Assembly: GCA_014905825.1 (NCBI GenBank)
Contig: JACGCN010000019.1
Span: 620,001 to 684,000 of the forward strand
Source of the DNA: Lyophyllum atratum
Taxonomy: Eukaryota > Basidiomycota > Agaricomycetes > Agaricales > Lyophyllaceae
Length of the DNA: 64,000 bases
Direction: 5' to 3'
In this document: positions 1 through 11,659 of the stretch, one piece after another
How positions within the stretch are numbered: the stretch's first letter is position 1
Layout of the letters: every line of letters begins with the position of its first letter
Translations under genes and position numbers: made by a program
The notes under the pieces: model-generated
Databases searched by the model: none
Seen by the model: only the letters and a program-made list of their open reading frames with translations
What the model was told of the DNA's origin: nothing

Positions 1-3000
1 GGCGCCGGAAGCAGGGTACGCGTTCATGATGCTGGCGAACGTGGCGGGAACAGGGGGTGCACCTGGAGTGACAGAAGGCACGCCTCCCTCCGGTACATAA
101 GGCGAGTGTAGGCCGTGCTGAGCATCGCTTGGACCACTCTGAGGTGTCCTGGCAGCGCTTGTGGCGGCCTGTGGGCGGTATTCCTGGAAGCTCGCTGGCC
201 CCGGACCTGTAAGCGGTGGCAGTATCATACCATCCGGTTGACCAGGCGGCTGAGTCGCGTCCTGCGACTGTTGCAGGCCCGATGATTCTCCTGGTTTAAG
301 TGGCTGCGCGCCCATCTGCTGAGCCTGTTGGAGCGCTTGTTGCTGGGCACGCTGAGCCTCTGCCTGCGCAATGATATGTTGAGGGTAGTGGGAGATACCC
401 CTTGGTGACGCGGCCTCGGGAGTCCCAGTCGAGTCCCGTTTCCGCTTATCCCTATCCGTTGGGTAGTAAGCGCCGATCGGCATGGCCGCGTCATACTCTT
501 CCGGCAGTGCAGGAATGACAGCCGCATGCCGTCCACCTAGAGGTCTGCAGAAATGTGTCAGTAGGAGCTCACTGGGACCAATAAAATAATTCTGGTACGC
601 ACCCTCCCTCAACGAAGGTCTGCCACACATAGTCCCTCAGACGATCAGCATTCGGAAGCTCTTGTATGAGATGCTTGATCGTGTTCTGCCCAAGGCCGAA
701 GAAGTCAGGCCCCGAGACAGAGTTCGAGTGCTGCCTATTGCGAATGGCATTGGCCTGCTTCACGATGCTAGACCATGCACCCGTTGCAGTTCCCGCAATC
801 ACCGGTCGATCCGACACATCCGACGGCACAATCTGAAACTTGGGACCGTCGCCGCCATCTAAGATAGTACAATGATACACGACCTCGACATTCGGATCGA
901 CAGTGGACAGATAGCGTCTACATGGGTGAAAATGAGATGTAGAAGATCTCTTAGTCAGCACAGATGGACATCAAAAGGGATATGATAACGTACCTGGTGA
1001 CCTCATATCCCACGGGGAAGATGTATCGCTCTGTGTGGAAGTGCTCTCTCATGCACACGTCGCCCAGGTTAATGACGGTCATGATCCCGACATTCAATGG
1101 TAACATAGGCTTTCCCCGTTTGTCGCGAGGAACCATCGGAATGCTGAAGTTCTTGCTAGTGACCGTGTGTGCTTTGAGTCGCTTTGGCTTGGCTTGACGC
1201 TGAACCTCCGACTGCGGGCGTTGCGTGCTCGGAGGAATGAAGTTCGGGCTTGGAGGGTACATGCCGCTGGGGCCAGGCATGGGCCCAGTGAGGTAGTAGT
1301 AGGGATTTGCATACGGGTGCGGATACGCTGGGGTGCCGGGGGTGACAGGAGTAACGGGGGTGGCTGGAGGGTAGTACATGGCATATGGATTCATGTTTAT
1401 AGGGTGCATGCCAGGAGGTGAAGCCATTCCCATAGTGTTGATCTTGTTCGGCACCATCTGCGTTGTGATCATGTAGGGATTATAGGATGATGGGGAAGCG
1501 GAAGAGGAGGAGCCGCTGGAGCCTGAAGTCACTGATGGCTGCGTTTGAGATGGAGCGGGGGACGCAGAGCTCGAAGGTGTAGCGTTCCGAGATGCGGCCT
1601 TTTGTGCAGCGATAGCGGCTTCGGCTACCTTCACGATGTTGTCCATCGGCGAGGACTCCTTCACGGAGCCATTTTCAGACTGCTTGATGCCCCCTGATCC
1701 AGTCCCAGCCAAGGCTGGATCAATGTTAGCATCCGCAGTTGACTGCGCAGCGCCAGTTGCAGAGTGAGCGGGAGGCGCAGGAGGAAGCGCACGGGATAAG
1801 GGAGCGGATGATGTAGGAGTGGATGCATATGGTTTGTCTGCCGCGGTAGGATATTTTTCACGCTGTGAGGTACTCCCATTTGGTGGAGAAACTTCGTTTG
1901 CAGCACCAGGACCAGCTGTAGGTGGAGATGACGGAGAAGCCGATTCCTGAAGAGCTTCGGCTTTAGCCGCTGCTGCGAGTGCAGCACTCTCCCTCCGTGT
2001 CACACGTGCCCCGACGGCAGGAGATGAGGGGCCTCCACGCTTAGCAGCTCCTCGGGTTCTAGGCGTATGTTCGAGCTCAACGTCACGATCCTGATTCGCA
2101 GCGGCCACCCTACTGCTTCGACGAGTGGAGCGGGAGGGTCCTGGCGTACGGTCTTGTTTACGCGATGGCGAATGATCACTGTCCGCCTCGCCTCGCCCGG
2201 GGAACGGAGTGTGGGTCTGCCCGCTCTGGTCGGAATCTCCATTTGAACGACGTTCGTTATCGCGATCGGCATAATCATGCTCCCTTTCGAAACTTCCTGA
2301 GCGGCGAGGCCCGTTCGCACTGTTTGGCTGCGGGTAGTCGTATCCACGCTCATCGCCCATTTCGACGTCTTCGCGACCTCTTGGTGAAGAAGAGCGGTAT
2401 TCGTCCCGGTACGACGAAGCATGGTTCCCTGGCACGGGGGAGTGGCGCAGATGGACATGAGAGGAGGACGAAGCCGTAGCATGGTGGCTATCTGATGAAG
2501 TTATGTGTTCAGCATATGAACGGCCGGAATAACGTAGCACCCTACTTGTGCCAGTCGGAGAGCTATGATTGGGCGAAGCGCTACCTATATGACGGAAACA
2601 TGAAGTAAGCCAAGGAAGGTGATGCTACTCTTCAACGCGTCGTTCTCACCTTGATGACTGCCATTTGAATTTGGAAGAGAGCCACGGCTCCTTAGATCTC
2701 CATTCCGCGAATCGCGAGAATCTTCCTCGTAACGGTCCGTAGAGTCATCATCACCGCGCCTGTGGGTCTCAGACCCCAGATGACGCGAGTTGTCGGGGTC
2801 GCTATCTGCATTATCCTCGGCATGTGCGTCGCGGAGGTTTGCGACAGGCGACGTACGGGAGCGAGCATTTAGAAAAGTTCTTGGAAATGCACTTGAGCTT
2901 GGCTGTAATGACGGCGGAGAGGCACTTGAACTTCCGTTCTTAAACGGCTCTCCTTCCGTTTCGAGCTCAATGATGCGATCCAACAAGATACTGTGTTTGG

Positions 3001-3386
3001 AGCCCGTCAGTAAGGATAGCGCGGGAAGGGGTACTGAGTTGGATGTATATCAAGAGAGTAGCCTACTTTCGTTCTTCGCGCATTTTGACGTTGCGTTCTC
3101 CAGAGCGTTGAAGTTCTGTGCTCGTTTCCTTGTGTTTCTAACAAGCGTCAATATTTTCATCAGGACTCTTTCTCTCGTTGACGAGAAAAAGAGTAAGGCG
3201 TTCACTGACCTCCTCGAGTTCAAAAAAGCGCCTTTTCAGCTTCTTATACTTTTCGCTGATTTCCTGACCGTCCTTTGGCTTCGGCTGGGAACCCGACGAC
3301 GACCCAGGAACGGGTGGGGGTCCCATAACCACATCTCTATCGACTGCAGAGCTCATTGCAGAGGAGCTTGAGCGACGACGGCTCAT
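1..3386 (-). CDS. FYR-domain (FYRN/FYRC) chromatin protein, TBRG1-like; 3' end outside window
   Basis: The start at 3386 gives a short N-terminal exon with a lysine-rich predicted coiled-coil (EKYKKLKRRFFELEE), followed by small exons and a long low-complexity exon (2540-951) rich in Ser, Pro and charged residues. That exon ends in the motif HTERYIFPVGYEVTR, the core of an FYRN domain. A 60-base intron joins it in frame to RYLSTVDPNVEVVYHC, and FYRC-type sequence follows (about 930-600, including TGAWSSIVKQAN and FFGLGQNTIKHLIQELP). After one more intron the frame stays open with Gln/Pro-rich sequence to base 1, so the C-terminus is missing. FYRN/FYRC pairs occur in chromatin proteins such as trithorax-type methyltransferases and TBRG1. 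A coiled coil followed by FYRN/FYRC with no SET or PHD domain most resembles TBRG1. The nuclear role is inferred from the family. Confidence 0.85.
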
Positions 3387-5736
3387 GCGAACGGCAAAGG
3401 CCGTTTATTTCGATGGTGGAGGTATGGGACAGAGATGCGGGCGCCGCTGAAAGTGCCGAGACTCAAAACCCAAGATGATGTGGGCGGAAGGCACAAATCC
3501 AAACAATGCAAACACAATGCCATGCATTACAAACAAACAAAGATCGGTACACGCTTTCCATCATGCATCAGCTGTGAACCCTCCCATCGAAACCCTGCCT
3601 TCTCCACTCTTCGACGCCTCATGCTTGTTCCCTGCCCCCTTTTTCCGCCGCAAAATGGGGCCTCATTCGCCCAGAAACTGCTGAGACCCATTGATGTGGC
3701 GTTGAATGAGGCCGCTAATTACAACTCCGCAACCTTATCTCCACTGCACCTGGTCTCTCGCCCCCTTTTCTCTAAGTACAGACCTGCAAGCCTGATCTGA
3801 TCATCCGACATCAACAACACGTCGCAAAGATTTCAAATATCTGCTTAAAGTCGCACAGAAAACGGCGCACCCAAACAACCGCACATGAACCCCTTCGGTC
3901 CTATTCGTTCACATGTTCTCTCAAAATAAACGGCCACCGCGATTCGATGTGTTCTCAGTCTACGATAGACTGGTAACCACCGTCCTGGAAACTTTTTTCT
4001 TATCGTCCAAGACCGTCTTGGATTTCTGTCTCGTGGCAATCATAGGACCGGTGACACCACAAGACTGCCGTGATTCTAAGGTTATCTCCCACCGTCTTAC
4101 CGCCCCCCACGCTGTACCCGGCTGTGCCATCTCCTCTCCATGCCACGATCAATTGGGAATAGAAGATCCACCAACCAGGCATAGGGCGCACGATATCAAA
4201 AGCCGGACGCAAAACATGATGCGTGGTTGTTATCTGTTGTTGATCAAGAAGACATGAACACAAACCCGTGACGCAAACTGAGGTAAATGGAAGGGCTGCG
4301 TAGGGGCGATAGGAATCTGCATATCGGACGCTAACTAGAAGCATGTATTGAATTGTTCGCGAACCTTACCATAGATCACCCTTTCGTCGGGGAGAGCAAT
4401 GTTCCTTCAAAGAAAAAATGGTGTTCCGGATCGGACTGGAGATTAGAGATCTACGCCACCAAGGGTTAACATGAGGTCAGCAGTGCGCTGGTTCCTCAAC
4501 CTCCCAGCAAAAAAATCGGAAGATTTTTTCCCTTTGGAACGTGGAAGAAAACCTATCATAAGATAGTCCTGCCATTCAAGGACTTACATTCAGGGAGCCT
4601 TAAGCGAACACGGCGGCTGTATTGGTGACGGAGGTGAAAGATCATTATTTGCACATGCTTGCTTGTATATTTTGTTCCATCTTCGGCCGCTGACCTAAAC
4701 AGATGACAAGTCAACGATTGTCGGATCAGAACGACAACGATGAGAACACCTGGACCTACAACCACCGGAATTTGAGTACTCGATGCCCTGTGCGTACAAG
4801 AAACAGGACAGACGATACTTATCCGGTCCCTACACATAATTTTGACACCACGGCATGCTTAGAGCTTTCTGCAGAAATCATATTAGATATCAAACGATTC
4901 CCTGAAACAAGCTGAACGATTGAGCTCCAAGAATAAAGCCGCCAAGTGACCTGCAGGGTCTGCAATCACAAGCTGGCCGTAGGCGCTGTCTCGCCTTACT
5001 TAGCGGTCACAGTTCCGACTTTACTAACGAGACGGGGACACGTTCATTAGTAGTCTTACAGGAAGACTAACATGTGTCCTACCTTCACAAATTCCGCCAC
5101 CCATACACCGTGAGTGATGCCTTCGACACTTGCAGTTCATCTTTTGCCTCATGGTGATCGCACAAGGAACAAGTCACCCTGGCCACGACCCCATGTCCAA
5201 CAGATATAAACAGACCTGATACGGACTTAAAATTATAAGAAGTCGCATCTGCTACCGGCACTGTCAATATTCACTGGCAGTCGGCAAACAATCATCGTGC
5301 AGAGGAAGCCAACTCTCGCTCGCTCGGCCGCATGGCGTACTCGGGCTCTGACTTTTGAGTGTACACAATTTAATGGAGCGTTCCCATGGACGTGGTTATA
5401 CATTTGCTTGGAGCCTTCTTGAAGCGTGTTAGATGGATTGATGGAAACATATGACAAACCCGCCTTGGAACGTAGAGAGTACATGGAGAAGCTGTCAGAT
5501 TTGCTGCTTAGGTGCCTTCATGATTCGAAGACGAGAAGGGGTGCGTTTAGAACTTGAAGCGCATGCAAGTCCACGCGAACCTTCTGAAAGATTCGCTTGG
5601 GCGAGGACGAGACATATAATGATATACATACACATAATCTAATACATCAAACTTTCATCAGGTTAGAATCGGATAGATAAGTCTCGTAAACTTAGCCAAC
5701 TCACCAGCTCTAATCTTCCATATAATCCGGAACTTG
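3387..5736. other. Intergenic, 2.35 kb, no supported gene
   Basis: This stretch holds the 5' leader of the FYR-domain gene (about 3387-3480) and otherwise only short overlapping frames on both strands. None carries a recognisable motif, a chain of introns in one frame, or codon use like the neighbouring genes. A hydrophobic run lies on the minus strand near 4700-4760 without domain context. I see no tRNA, repeat array or transposon end. A lineage-specific non-coding RNA cannot be excluded from sequence alone. Confidence 0.5.
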
Positions 5737-7066
5737 TCACCACCGACCCCGCTTCCCCCCAATGTACCGTTCTAAAAACTTACCCACCGCATCAAACGCG
5801 TCGCCATACTTCTCCTCCGCCCCAGGTTCATAATCAAATGAATGTTCGGCACCTTCAGCCTCATGAATCTCCACCGGCACTCCGCACGCCCTCAACTGCC
5901 GTCCCAAGCTCCTCGATTCCCAGATCGGTACTGCCGAGTCCGCGGTCCCGTGCAACATAACCGTCGGAGGCCATTCCGAAGTGACGCCGAACTGTGGAAA
6001 GAGCCCATGGTGCTTTGGGGGAACTAGGGCGCGCACACGGCTGAGGAATTCTTCCTGAGAAGCGGATTTCAACTCCAGAGCTTGGCGAAGAACAACACTG
6101 ATCCCGCCGTTCTCATGTGCGCCGGTGTAGTAGTCCAGGAAGACGCCGAGTTGAAGATAGAGGCGTGTGAGGAGCATACGGGGGTTGGCTGGGAATCCAG
6201 GGGTATGATATGTCTCTGGATGGTATACAAGGCCCGAGTCTGCAATAGGCTGGAGAGACGAGAATGAGGTATGTGTGAAGTCCGTCGGGGTATCGGGAAG
6301 ATGGTTGGGGTGGAGGAGATCTAAGAAATCGCGGGGATCGAGGATCTCTCTTCCACGGAAGAAGGGCTTCGTCTTTGCGGTGAGGTAGTGAGGTGTCTGG
6401 GAATTTCGTGAGTCTGTTTCGCGCCGCAAGATGATATCCTAACTCACCAAGTAGTCTCCGCCCATCCCATACAGTGAAACCAGGGCCGCAGGCTTTGGCG
6501 AAACGCAGTGCATAGCAGCGAGGTATGCGCAAAGCCCACCAGCACTGGTTCCCGCTACCGCGATCGCATCTGGGTCAACGCTGAATGACTTGGGTACCGA
6601 AGAAAGATTTCCATTGTTGAGAACGTGGGTGGTATCGCCAGACACGGTGAGAGAAGGCAACTCAATGTCTCGTGAAGTCACGAATGTCAGCAGATCTTGT
6701 ATATCCCGCAGGATATCATGCCCCGTTGCTGGTGTCATAAGCTGATAATCCGCAGAAATGAAAGCGTAACCTGCAGCCGCGGTGCGCTCTTCATGTTTGA
6801 ATTAGCATCTGAACGATAAGCAAGGGATAGAGAAAGAGCAAAAGTAACATATACTGACTTTGAAGCCAGTCAGGGAACCAAGATTGACGATTTCCGACTG
6901 TTAGGCCACCCCCATGGAAGTAGATTACCGCAGGTACTGAAGGAATGACCGTATGTGTGCCATTGGGAGTAAACGCTGGTGGGTAAATATCGAGATGGAT
7001 GTCGATGGGGTTCAAGGACGTCGGGACCTGTTTGTACGACAAGGTCACGAGATTACTGGGAGACAT
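5737..7066 (-). CDS. Alpha/beta hydrolase (hormone-sensitive-lipase type esterase)
   Basis: Three exons give a protein of about 400 residues. The first ends after YFHGGG, the oxyanion-hole motif of HSL-type esterases. The second carries the nucleophile elbow GTSAGG (catalytic Ser) about 100 residues later. The last holds the acid in MLHGTADSAVP (Asp) and the base in GAEHSFDYE (His). The triad is complete and in the usual order. There is no clear signal peptide, so it is probably intracellular. Family members hydrolyse short-chain esters or lactones; the substrate cannot be read from the sequence. The start at 7066 is the first Met in frame and precedes the beta-sheet region by a normal distance. 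It does not belong to a visible gene cluster. Confidence 0.85.
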
Positions 7067-7558
7067 ACAGTCAGGTGAACGTCTGGGTTAAGTACAGTAA
7101 TTCCCTCTCCTCGGTTGTAAGGTCAAGAGGTACAGCAACAGGTATAGAGAGGTAGAGAGTTGGTGACTCGGACCTTAAAAATCCGTGATCGACGTCGGCT
7201 GCACGGCTGCTCGGCGCAGACGAGAACGAATTTGATCTGTTATCTGTTGATCCTGACTAGAACTTCATCTCGACACTTCGACACGCAGGAGATGGCCAAA
7301 CGATGAGTTTCTGTGTCGACAGCAACATTGATTGCAAGACCCCCGTCCCCTCTTCATCCCGAGATGAAGTTGTCGCACACCCACCACAAACTGTCGTTTA
7401 TGCCACCAAAGTATACAGACAGGACAACGCTGCAGTCATAATTGAAACACTTCTTTCGTCTCTCTTTCCCTAAAGATGACGATATACGGTGAGTGTTAGT
7501 ACGACATCGCGAGCTCGTTGTGCCGCTCTTCAACGACGTTTTCGATTCGTCTCGGACC

Positions 7559-7771
7559 AGATGGGTCTTCGACTGGCCTGCAAACGGTGAGTTCTACCCC
7601 CACGACACACAGCGACCTCGCCCGCACCTTCAACGATTCGGGTTTTCCAGATCAGCAGGTGGATTCAGTGAAGAATTCCTGAATGTGCTTCTCGAGATGA
7701 ACGTGCTCCAGAGACAACAAGCCATGGAACGACCGTTGGTAGATTTCAGATTTCGAGTTGGAAACGTGTGA
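7559..7771 (+). CDS. Putative 48-residue spliced small protein (tentative)
   Basis: An ATG at 7559 opens a 26-base exon that, after removal of a 67-base intron with GTGAGT and TTTTCCAG borders, continues in frame to a stop at 7771. The product has a Phe/Leu-rich middle and a basic C-terminus, but no motif I recognise. A preceding 88-base segment also has good intron borders and would place another intron in the 5' leader. Support rests only on splice signals. It could equally be a non-coding spliced RNA or chance. Confidence 0.25.
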   Translation, partial: RWVFDWPANGEFYPHDTQRPRPHLQRFGFSRSAGGFSEEFLNVLLEMNVLQRQQAMERPLVDFRFRVGNV

Positions 7772-8147
7772 TAACCATCCAAAAATCGCAATCTGGGATC
7801 GCAACAAAAGGCCGTGTCATGCCGAATCCACGGCGCCAAACACTCCGTCCGAGTCGCTGTCCGTCGTCGCGGACGCATCACCTGCTATGTACACGCCTGC
7901 GGCCTCCTTTTCTTCCTCAACCGCGGCGCAGTACTACATCTCCCCTCTATAGTGCCCTGTCGCTTGCAATTGTCTCACCGCCCTCTTCTGAGTCTCGTTA
8001 CCACCAGCGCCAATAGCAATCTTGCCTCTCACCTCCCAGTCAATCTATTTATAGTCAAGCTATGAATAGCATAATGATACAGCCCCCCATGGACGTCATT
8101 CCCTGCGCCTTCGACCTAAAAATACGTCGTAACCCCTGGTCTGGTGT

Positions 8148-8155
8148 TATATAAA
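8148..8155 (+). promoter_or_regulatory. TATA box for the CYSTM-like gene
   Basis: TATATAAA lies 177 bases before the ATG at 8332. The stretch between has pyrimidine-rich leader sequence with no other gene, so this is a plausible core promoter element. Confidence 0.5.
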
Positions 8156-8331
8156 GACCACGACAAAGGAGGAATGGTCGGCACATAGTCTCGCCTTCGG
8201 ATCAGACGTCTTTCTCAAGACCTGCATTCTCACTCACATTCATACCCAGACTTGACTTGATTTGATTCGGATTGCCGCCGTCTAGCTATATCTCATACCA
8301 ACGCCCCCACCCTCGTCCAAGTATAAGCACG

Positions 8332-8899
8332 ATGTACGCAGCGAGCGAACAACCCCTTGCTGTCCCGGCACTCGCCAAGATCGCACCGGTGTCGGCGCAA
8401 CCCAAGGCTGAGAGTATGAACATGAGTGCGTGCTCCTTCCTTCCCTCTTTCGCCGCAACAGTACTCTCGCTGACGGGTCTCATGGTTGTGTAGAGACATT
8501 GGACTCTGAATCACAGACTGAGACGCACGAGTCTCGCACACAAGATCATAACAAGGCGCGGAGGCTTCGTGGTGGCGGAGCAGGGAAGGTATGTCCTGGC
8601 TCGTTCAATCTTGTCGTACATTTTGAATTTGAATTTGTGGATGTAGGACTGCTTTTTGGGCCTGTTCGGGTGCTTCCTATGTTTCGGTGCGTTGTCCTTG
8701 TCTACATTCTCCATCCTTTATCTTCGTCTGGTCTGATGGCTTCGCTCTTACATTCTAGAATGTTGCGAGGTATGTACGCAGCGAGTCTTTCGGTCGTACC
8801 TGCGTTTAATGAGTTATGCTTCCGTAGGGATGCTGCGACTGCGTCGCCGATATCCTCTGTGCGTCCTTTCATACTGATATGCATACCAGCGATTTAGAA
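8332..8899 (+). CDS. Small cysteine-rich CYSTM-like stress protein
   Basis: Five exons separated by short introns give about 100 residues. Exon 1 starts MYAASEQPLAVPALAK, exon 2 gives a charged stretch ending KARRLRGGGAGK, and the last exons give a dense Cys/Phe tail (DCFLGLFGCFLCF, ECCE, GCCDCVADIL). An acidic and basic N-terminus, a conserved RLRGGG, and a palmitoylation-like Cys tail are typical of the CYSTM family of small tail-anchored stress proteins of plants and fungi. One exon (8759-8769) is only 11 bases and keeps the frame. The exact C-terminus is uncertain: the frame continues beyond 8880, while a 31-base candidate intron there (8869-8899, GTGCGT...CAG) would be unusually short. 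Membrane attachment is inferred from the family. Confidence 0.75.
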
Positions 8900-8977
8900 A
8901 TAAATTCTGGCAGGCTGCCCTTGCGAGATGTGTTGTTAAGCACATTTGGATCTCGGAAATTTGTACTCTTACTTTCC

Positions 8978-10051
8978 CTAGTTAAACGTTGCCCGACCCA
9001 CGCATATCACCATACGTACTATACGTTCGTTACCGAATTGTTGGGGCTCATCGAATGTTATCATTGCTGCTATGTGTTCCAAATTCAAGTCAAGTGTATA
9101 GTGATAATAGCGATGACGATCACGCCTTTCCTTTCTTTGGGTCTCCTTTTGTTCAAACAGGAAGTCGCTGCGCATGGTGTACTTGATACCTTGCGTAACT
9201 TCCTCCCCGCTGTGTACAAGCATTCGTTGCTGGAATATGAGCACACGGCCAAGCTTCGGATACACGTCGAGGTACGCCTTCTTGTTTGGCGTCCAAAATC
9301 GTGTGGCGCCGCCGTGGAGCGGAACGTCACTTTCCGCGGGCGGTTCTTGATTTAGGCCTGCTAATGGTGCTGGGGATGGGGCTGTAGGGAATGGTGTTGT
9401 GGAAGAGGGTGAAGTATTCCGGATGTGGGTGCGGATGGAGATGGGTTTGTGGTGGTGGTGAGTTGGAGTGGCTCGGATCCTAGGGCGGAGTCGTTGAGGT
9501 AGAGGTGGAGCGTGACGAAGGACTTGGTGGTGCCCACTTCAATCAGGCCGTCACAGTGTGGTTTGAAATAGTGGCCTGGCCCGTAGCGCAGGAAGCTGAG
9601 CCGGGGGTTCACGCTACTGGTCATCAGCATCCAATATCCAATAATAGAAAATGCTGGCAACGTACCCAGTGAGGGACCACGTCGGGCCTTGCGTCTTCCC
9701 TGCTTTTCCAGTGATACACCCCCATTTGCCGTCTGGCGCTATTTCGTGTATCTCCTCGACGTACGGCCTGAGCTTCGCGTAGATCCACGCTGAATGTTCA
9801 TCGTCAATCACCAAGACACGATCACTGTTCCGAAAGCCTGCGTGGACAGTGTGCTCAGTGCCGCGTGTGCTGAGTCCAGCCGGCTGCCAGCCATTAGAGG
9901 AGGAGGCGAGGGAGAGGAGGCGCTCGCAGTCAGTGGGCGTGAAGAGGCCGTCGATGACTTTGGCGTAGAAGAGGCCGTAGGGGTCCGCCAGGGATGTTTG
10001 AGCGAAATCGATTGGGGTCACGGTTATCCGTGACTGGGTAATAGACTCCAT
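8978..10051 (-). CDS. 2OG-Fe(II) oxygenase (prolyl 4-hydroxylase-like), apparent frameshift
   Basis: Exon 1 starts at 10051 (MESITQSRITV) and ends in PTWSLTG. A 48-base intron joins it to SVNPRLSFLRYGPGHYFKPHCDG, which holds the iron-binding HxD. The C-terminal part reads GGATRFWTPNKKAYLDVYP and MLVHSGEEVTQGIKYTMRS, giving the distal iron-binding His and the 2-oxoglutarate-binding basic residue. These two parts are in different frames. After LYLNDSALGSEP the upstream frame runs to a stop at 9361, while the downstream frame is open from about 9500. No GT donor lies between them on the coding strand, so an intron does not explain the change. Loss of one base would. All catalytic residues are present once the frames are considered together, so either the gene is freshly broken or the sequence has an error. 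The sequence after MRSDFLFEQK may be a run-on tail. Confidence 0.75.
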
Positions 10052-10318
10052 AGCTTCCTGCGAGGTGTTGTCTGGAAGGTATGTATACCCCGCGAGGACG
10101 CGATGTGACTCGATGCAGTGGGCATGTCGGCGTTTCGAACCAGGCACTTGTTTGTACGTGTGTACGCGTTGCGTCCAGCCTGTGACGTGACCTGATTCAG
10201 GAGTCGTCTCATCTACCCCACGACTCACACCAAACAAGCAGCCCAGACTGATCACACCCCGTCATCCCAGCGGAACACCTGCGTCATGTTTCTCGTCATG
10301 GCGCCACATCGAAACGCA

Positions 10319-10324
10319 TATAAA
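10319..10324 (+). promoter_or_regulatory. TATA box for the CsbD/Hmp1-like gene
   Basis: TATAAA lies 50 bases before the ATG at 10374, a normal fungal spacing for a strongly expressed, inducible gene. Confidence 0.6.
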
Positions 10325-10373
10325 GCCCGGGGGCTGCACCGTCTCACCCCCCCAACCTTCTAGTATTACCATC

Positions 10374-11200
10374 ATGTCTTACGGAAACAACACCACCAGC
10401 GACGAGTACAACACCAGCACCCGGCCTACGGGCTTTGGTAGCGACCAAGGAGCTCAGTTCGGTGCGTTGCCTTAGCGTATCTCGTCCCAGACTTCCACTG
10501 ACACTTGTCACAGGTGAAGACACCACCCAACAGCGCCGCGGCCAAGGCCAAGCCAACATGGGCACCGTCGACCCCCACATGGGCGGCGACTTCAACCAAG
10601 GCCAAGGCCAGCGCCAGGATACCTCCAACATGTACGGCTCCACCGGCGACGAGCAATTCCTCAGCAGCGACCGCGGCCAGAGCGGCGACCCCTTCGGTAC
10701 CAGTGGAGGCGGAGGCGGACGCGACACTTTTGGATCTTCCGGGGGTGAGTCCTACGGCACGGGCACTGGTATGGGCACGGGCGTAGGTGCCACTGCTCGC
10801 GACCGCGGCGGCCAGACTGAGATGGGCCAGAGTGGGATGGGGCAGACGGGGATGGGTCAGGGTGGGATGGGGCAGAGCGGAATGGGTCAGACTGGGATGG
10901 GTCAGACTGGGATGGCTGGGGGACAGGGACAGCAGAGGGCCTCGTTCGGCGAGAAGATGCGGGGTGAGTTGTTTTTCCTTTCTCCATTTCCACCTTTTGT
11001 CTTGCGATTCTGAATCTCACCCCTTCGTAGGTGGCATCGAGAAAGCCGCTGGAAAGGTCACCCAGAACCCCGACCTTACTGAGAGGGGAGAGGAGCGGAA
11101 GGTTCGTGTGTTTACCTCTTCATGCTTAGCGCGTTACTCAACGGCTTTGTCTCCACTTTAGACGGGTCAATATGACGCGTCGACTGGCCAATCCTACTGA
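10374..11200 (+). CDS. Glycine-rich CsbD-like / Hmp1-like stress protein
   Basis: Four exons give about 215 residues. The N-terminus is Gly/Asn/Ser-rich. The middle (about 10800-10920) is a run of MGQ(S/T/G)G units, seven copies with small variations. The C-terminal exons give GEKMRGGIEKAAGKVTQNP and LTERGEERKTGQYD, matching the CsbD-like fold seen in bacterial stress proteins and in the Ustilago mismatched/cruciform-DNA-binding protein Hmp1. Introns are at 10462-10514, about 10964-11030 and about 11103-11161, all joining in frame. The product is hydrophilic, without signal peptide or membrane span. A TATA box 50 bases upstream suggests inducible expression. DNA binding is known only for relatives and is not proven by this sequence. 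Confidence 0.75.
10818..10920 (+). repeat. Coding tandem repeat, 15-base MGQxG units
   Basis: Consecutive 15-base units starting ATGGG(C/T)CAG encode Met-Gly-Gln-Ser/Thr/Gly-Gly inside the CsbD-like gene. The repeats keep the frame, so length changes would alter the protein by five residues at a time. Confidence 0.8.
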
Positions 11201-11659
11201 GCGCATTTTGATAGCTTACAGGCCTCGATGTTTCGATCATTCTTATTCTCTATCTCCCCAACATAAACATATATAAAGTCTACGTTGTATCTTGTATTTA
11301 TGAATCGTAGGCAGAGCATTTGCAGCTTGTATTTGTATTAGATAATTTGACTGCGCCAGCTGTAACCGGGTTCTTTGGGCTGACAAACGGCAAGTCTGAG
11401 CTCTGGAATCCGGCACAGGCTCCTAGAACTAACTTTCGATATGGTGAAGACAACAACTCTATAATCTCCCTCCGGGTGTTGACTGGTATTGGGGCCTCAT
11501 GCTTCCGTAAAAATAGATTTTCCCATCATGTGATCAGTAGCCAAGCCTTGATTCGCAACTCAATTCTCGGCCACCAAGATCTACATAACACCCTAGGGCG
11601 CCGTCCCGCCGCAAAGCCCGCTACTTTTGGAGCCCTGAGGGCAGCTTGGACCGAGGGCC

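Larger units (their letters stand above)
7067..8331. other. Intergenic and promoter region; one weak small spliced-ORF candidate
   Basis: The stretch separates the hydrolase (-) from the CYSTM-like gene (+). Two intron-like segments with good borders (7471-7558 and 7585-7651) lie between short exons on the plus strand. Reading from the ATG at 7559 through the second intron gives a 48-residue protein ending at 7771, with no recognised domain; reading from the upstream ATG at about 7458 stops after 19 residues. This may be a spliced non-coding transcript or a small orphan gene. From 7772 to 8331 I see only promoter and leader sequence for the next gene, with a TATA box at 8148. Confidence 0.35.

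Noticed and set aside
3435..5642. Several frames of 60-120 codons on both strands left of the hydrolase
   Set aside because: No motif, no intron-linked continuation, no consistent codon use; they overlap each other.
8879..9355. Plus-strand frame of 158 codons following the CYSTM-like gene
   Set aside because: It lies antisense to the C-terminal exon of the 2OG oxygenase, which has clear family motifs.
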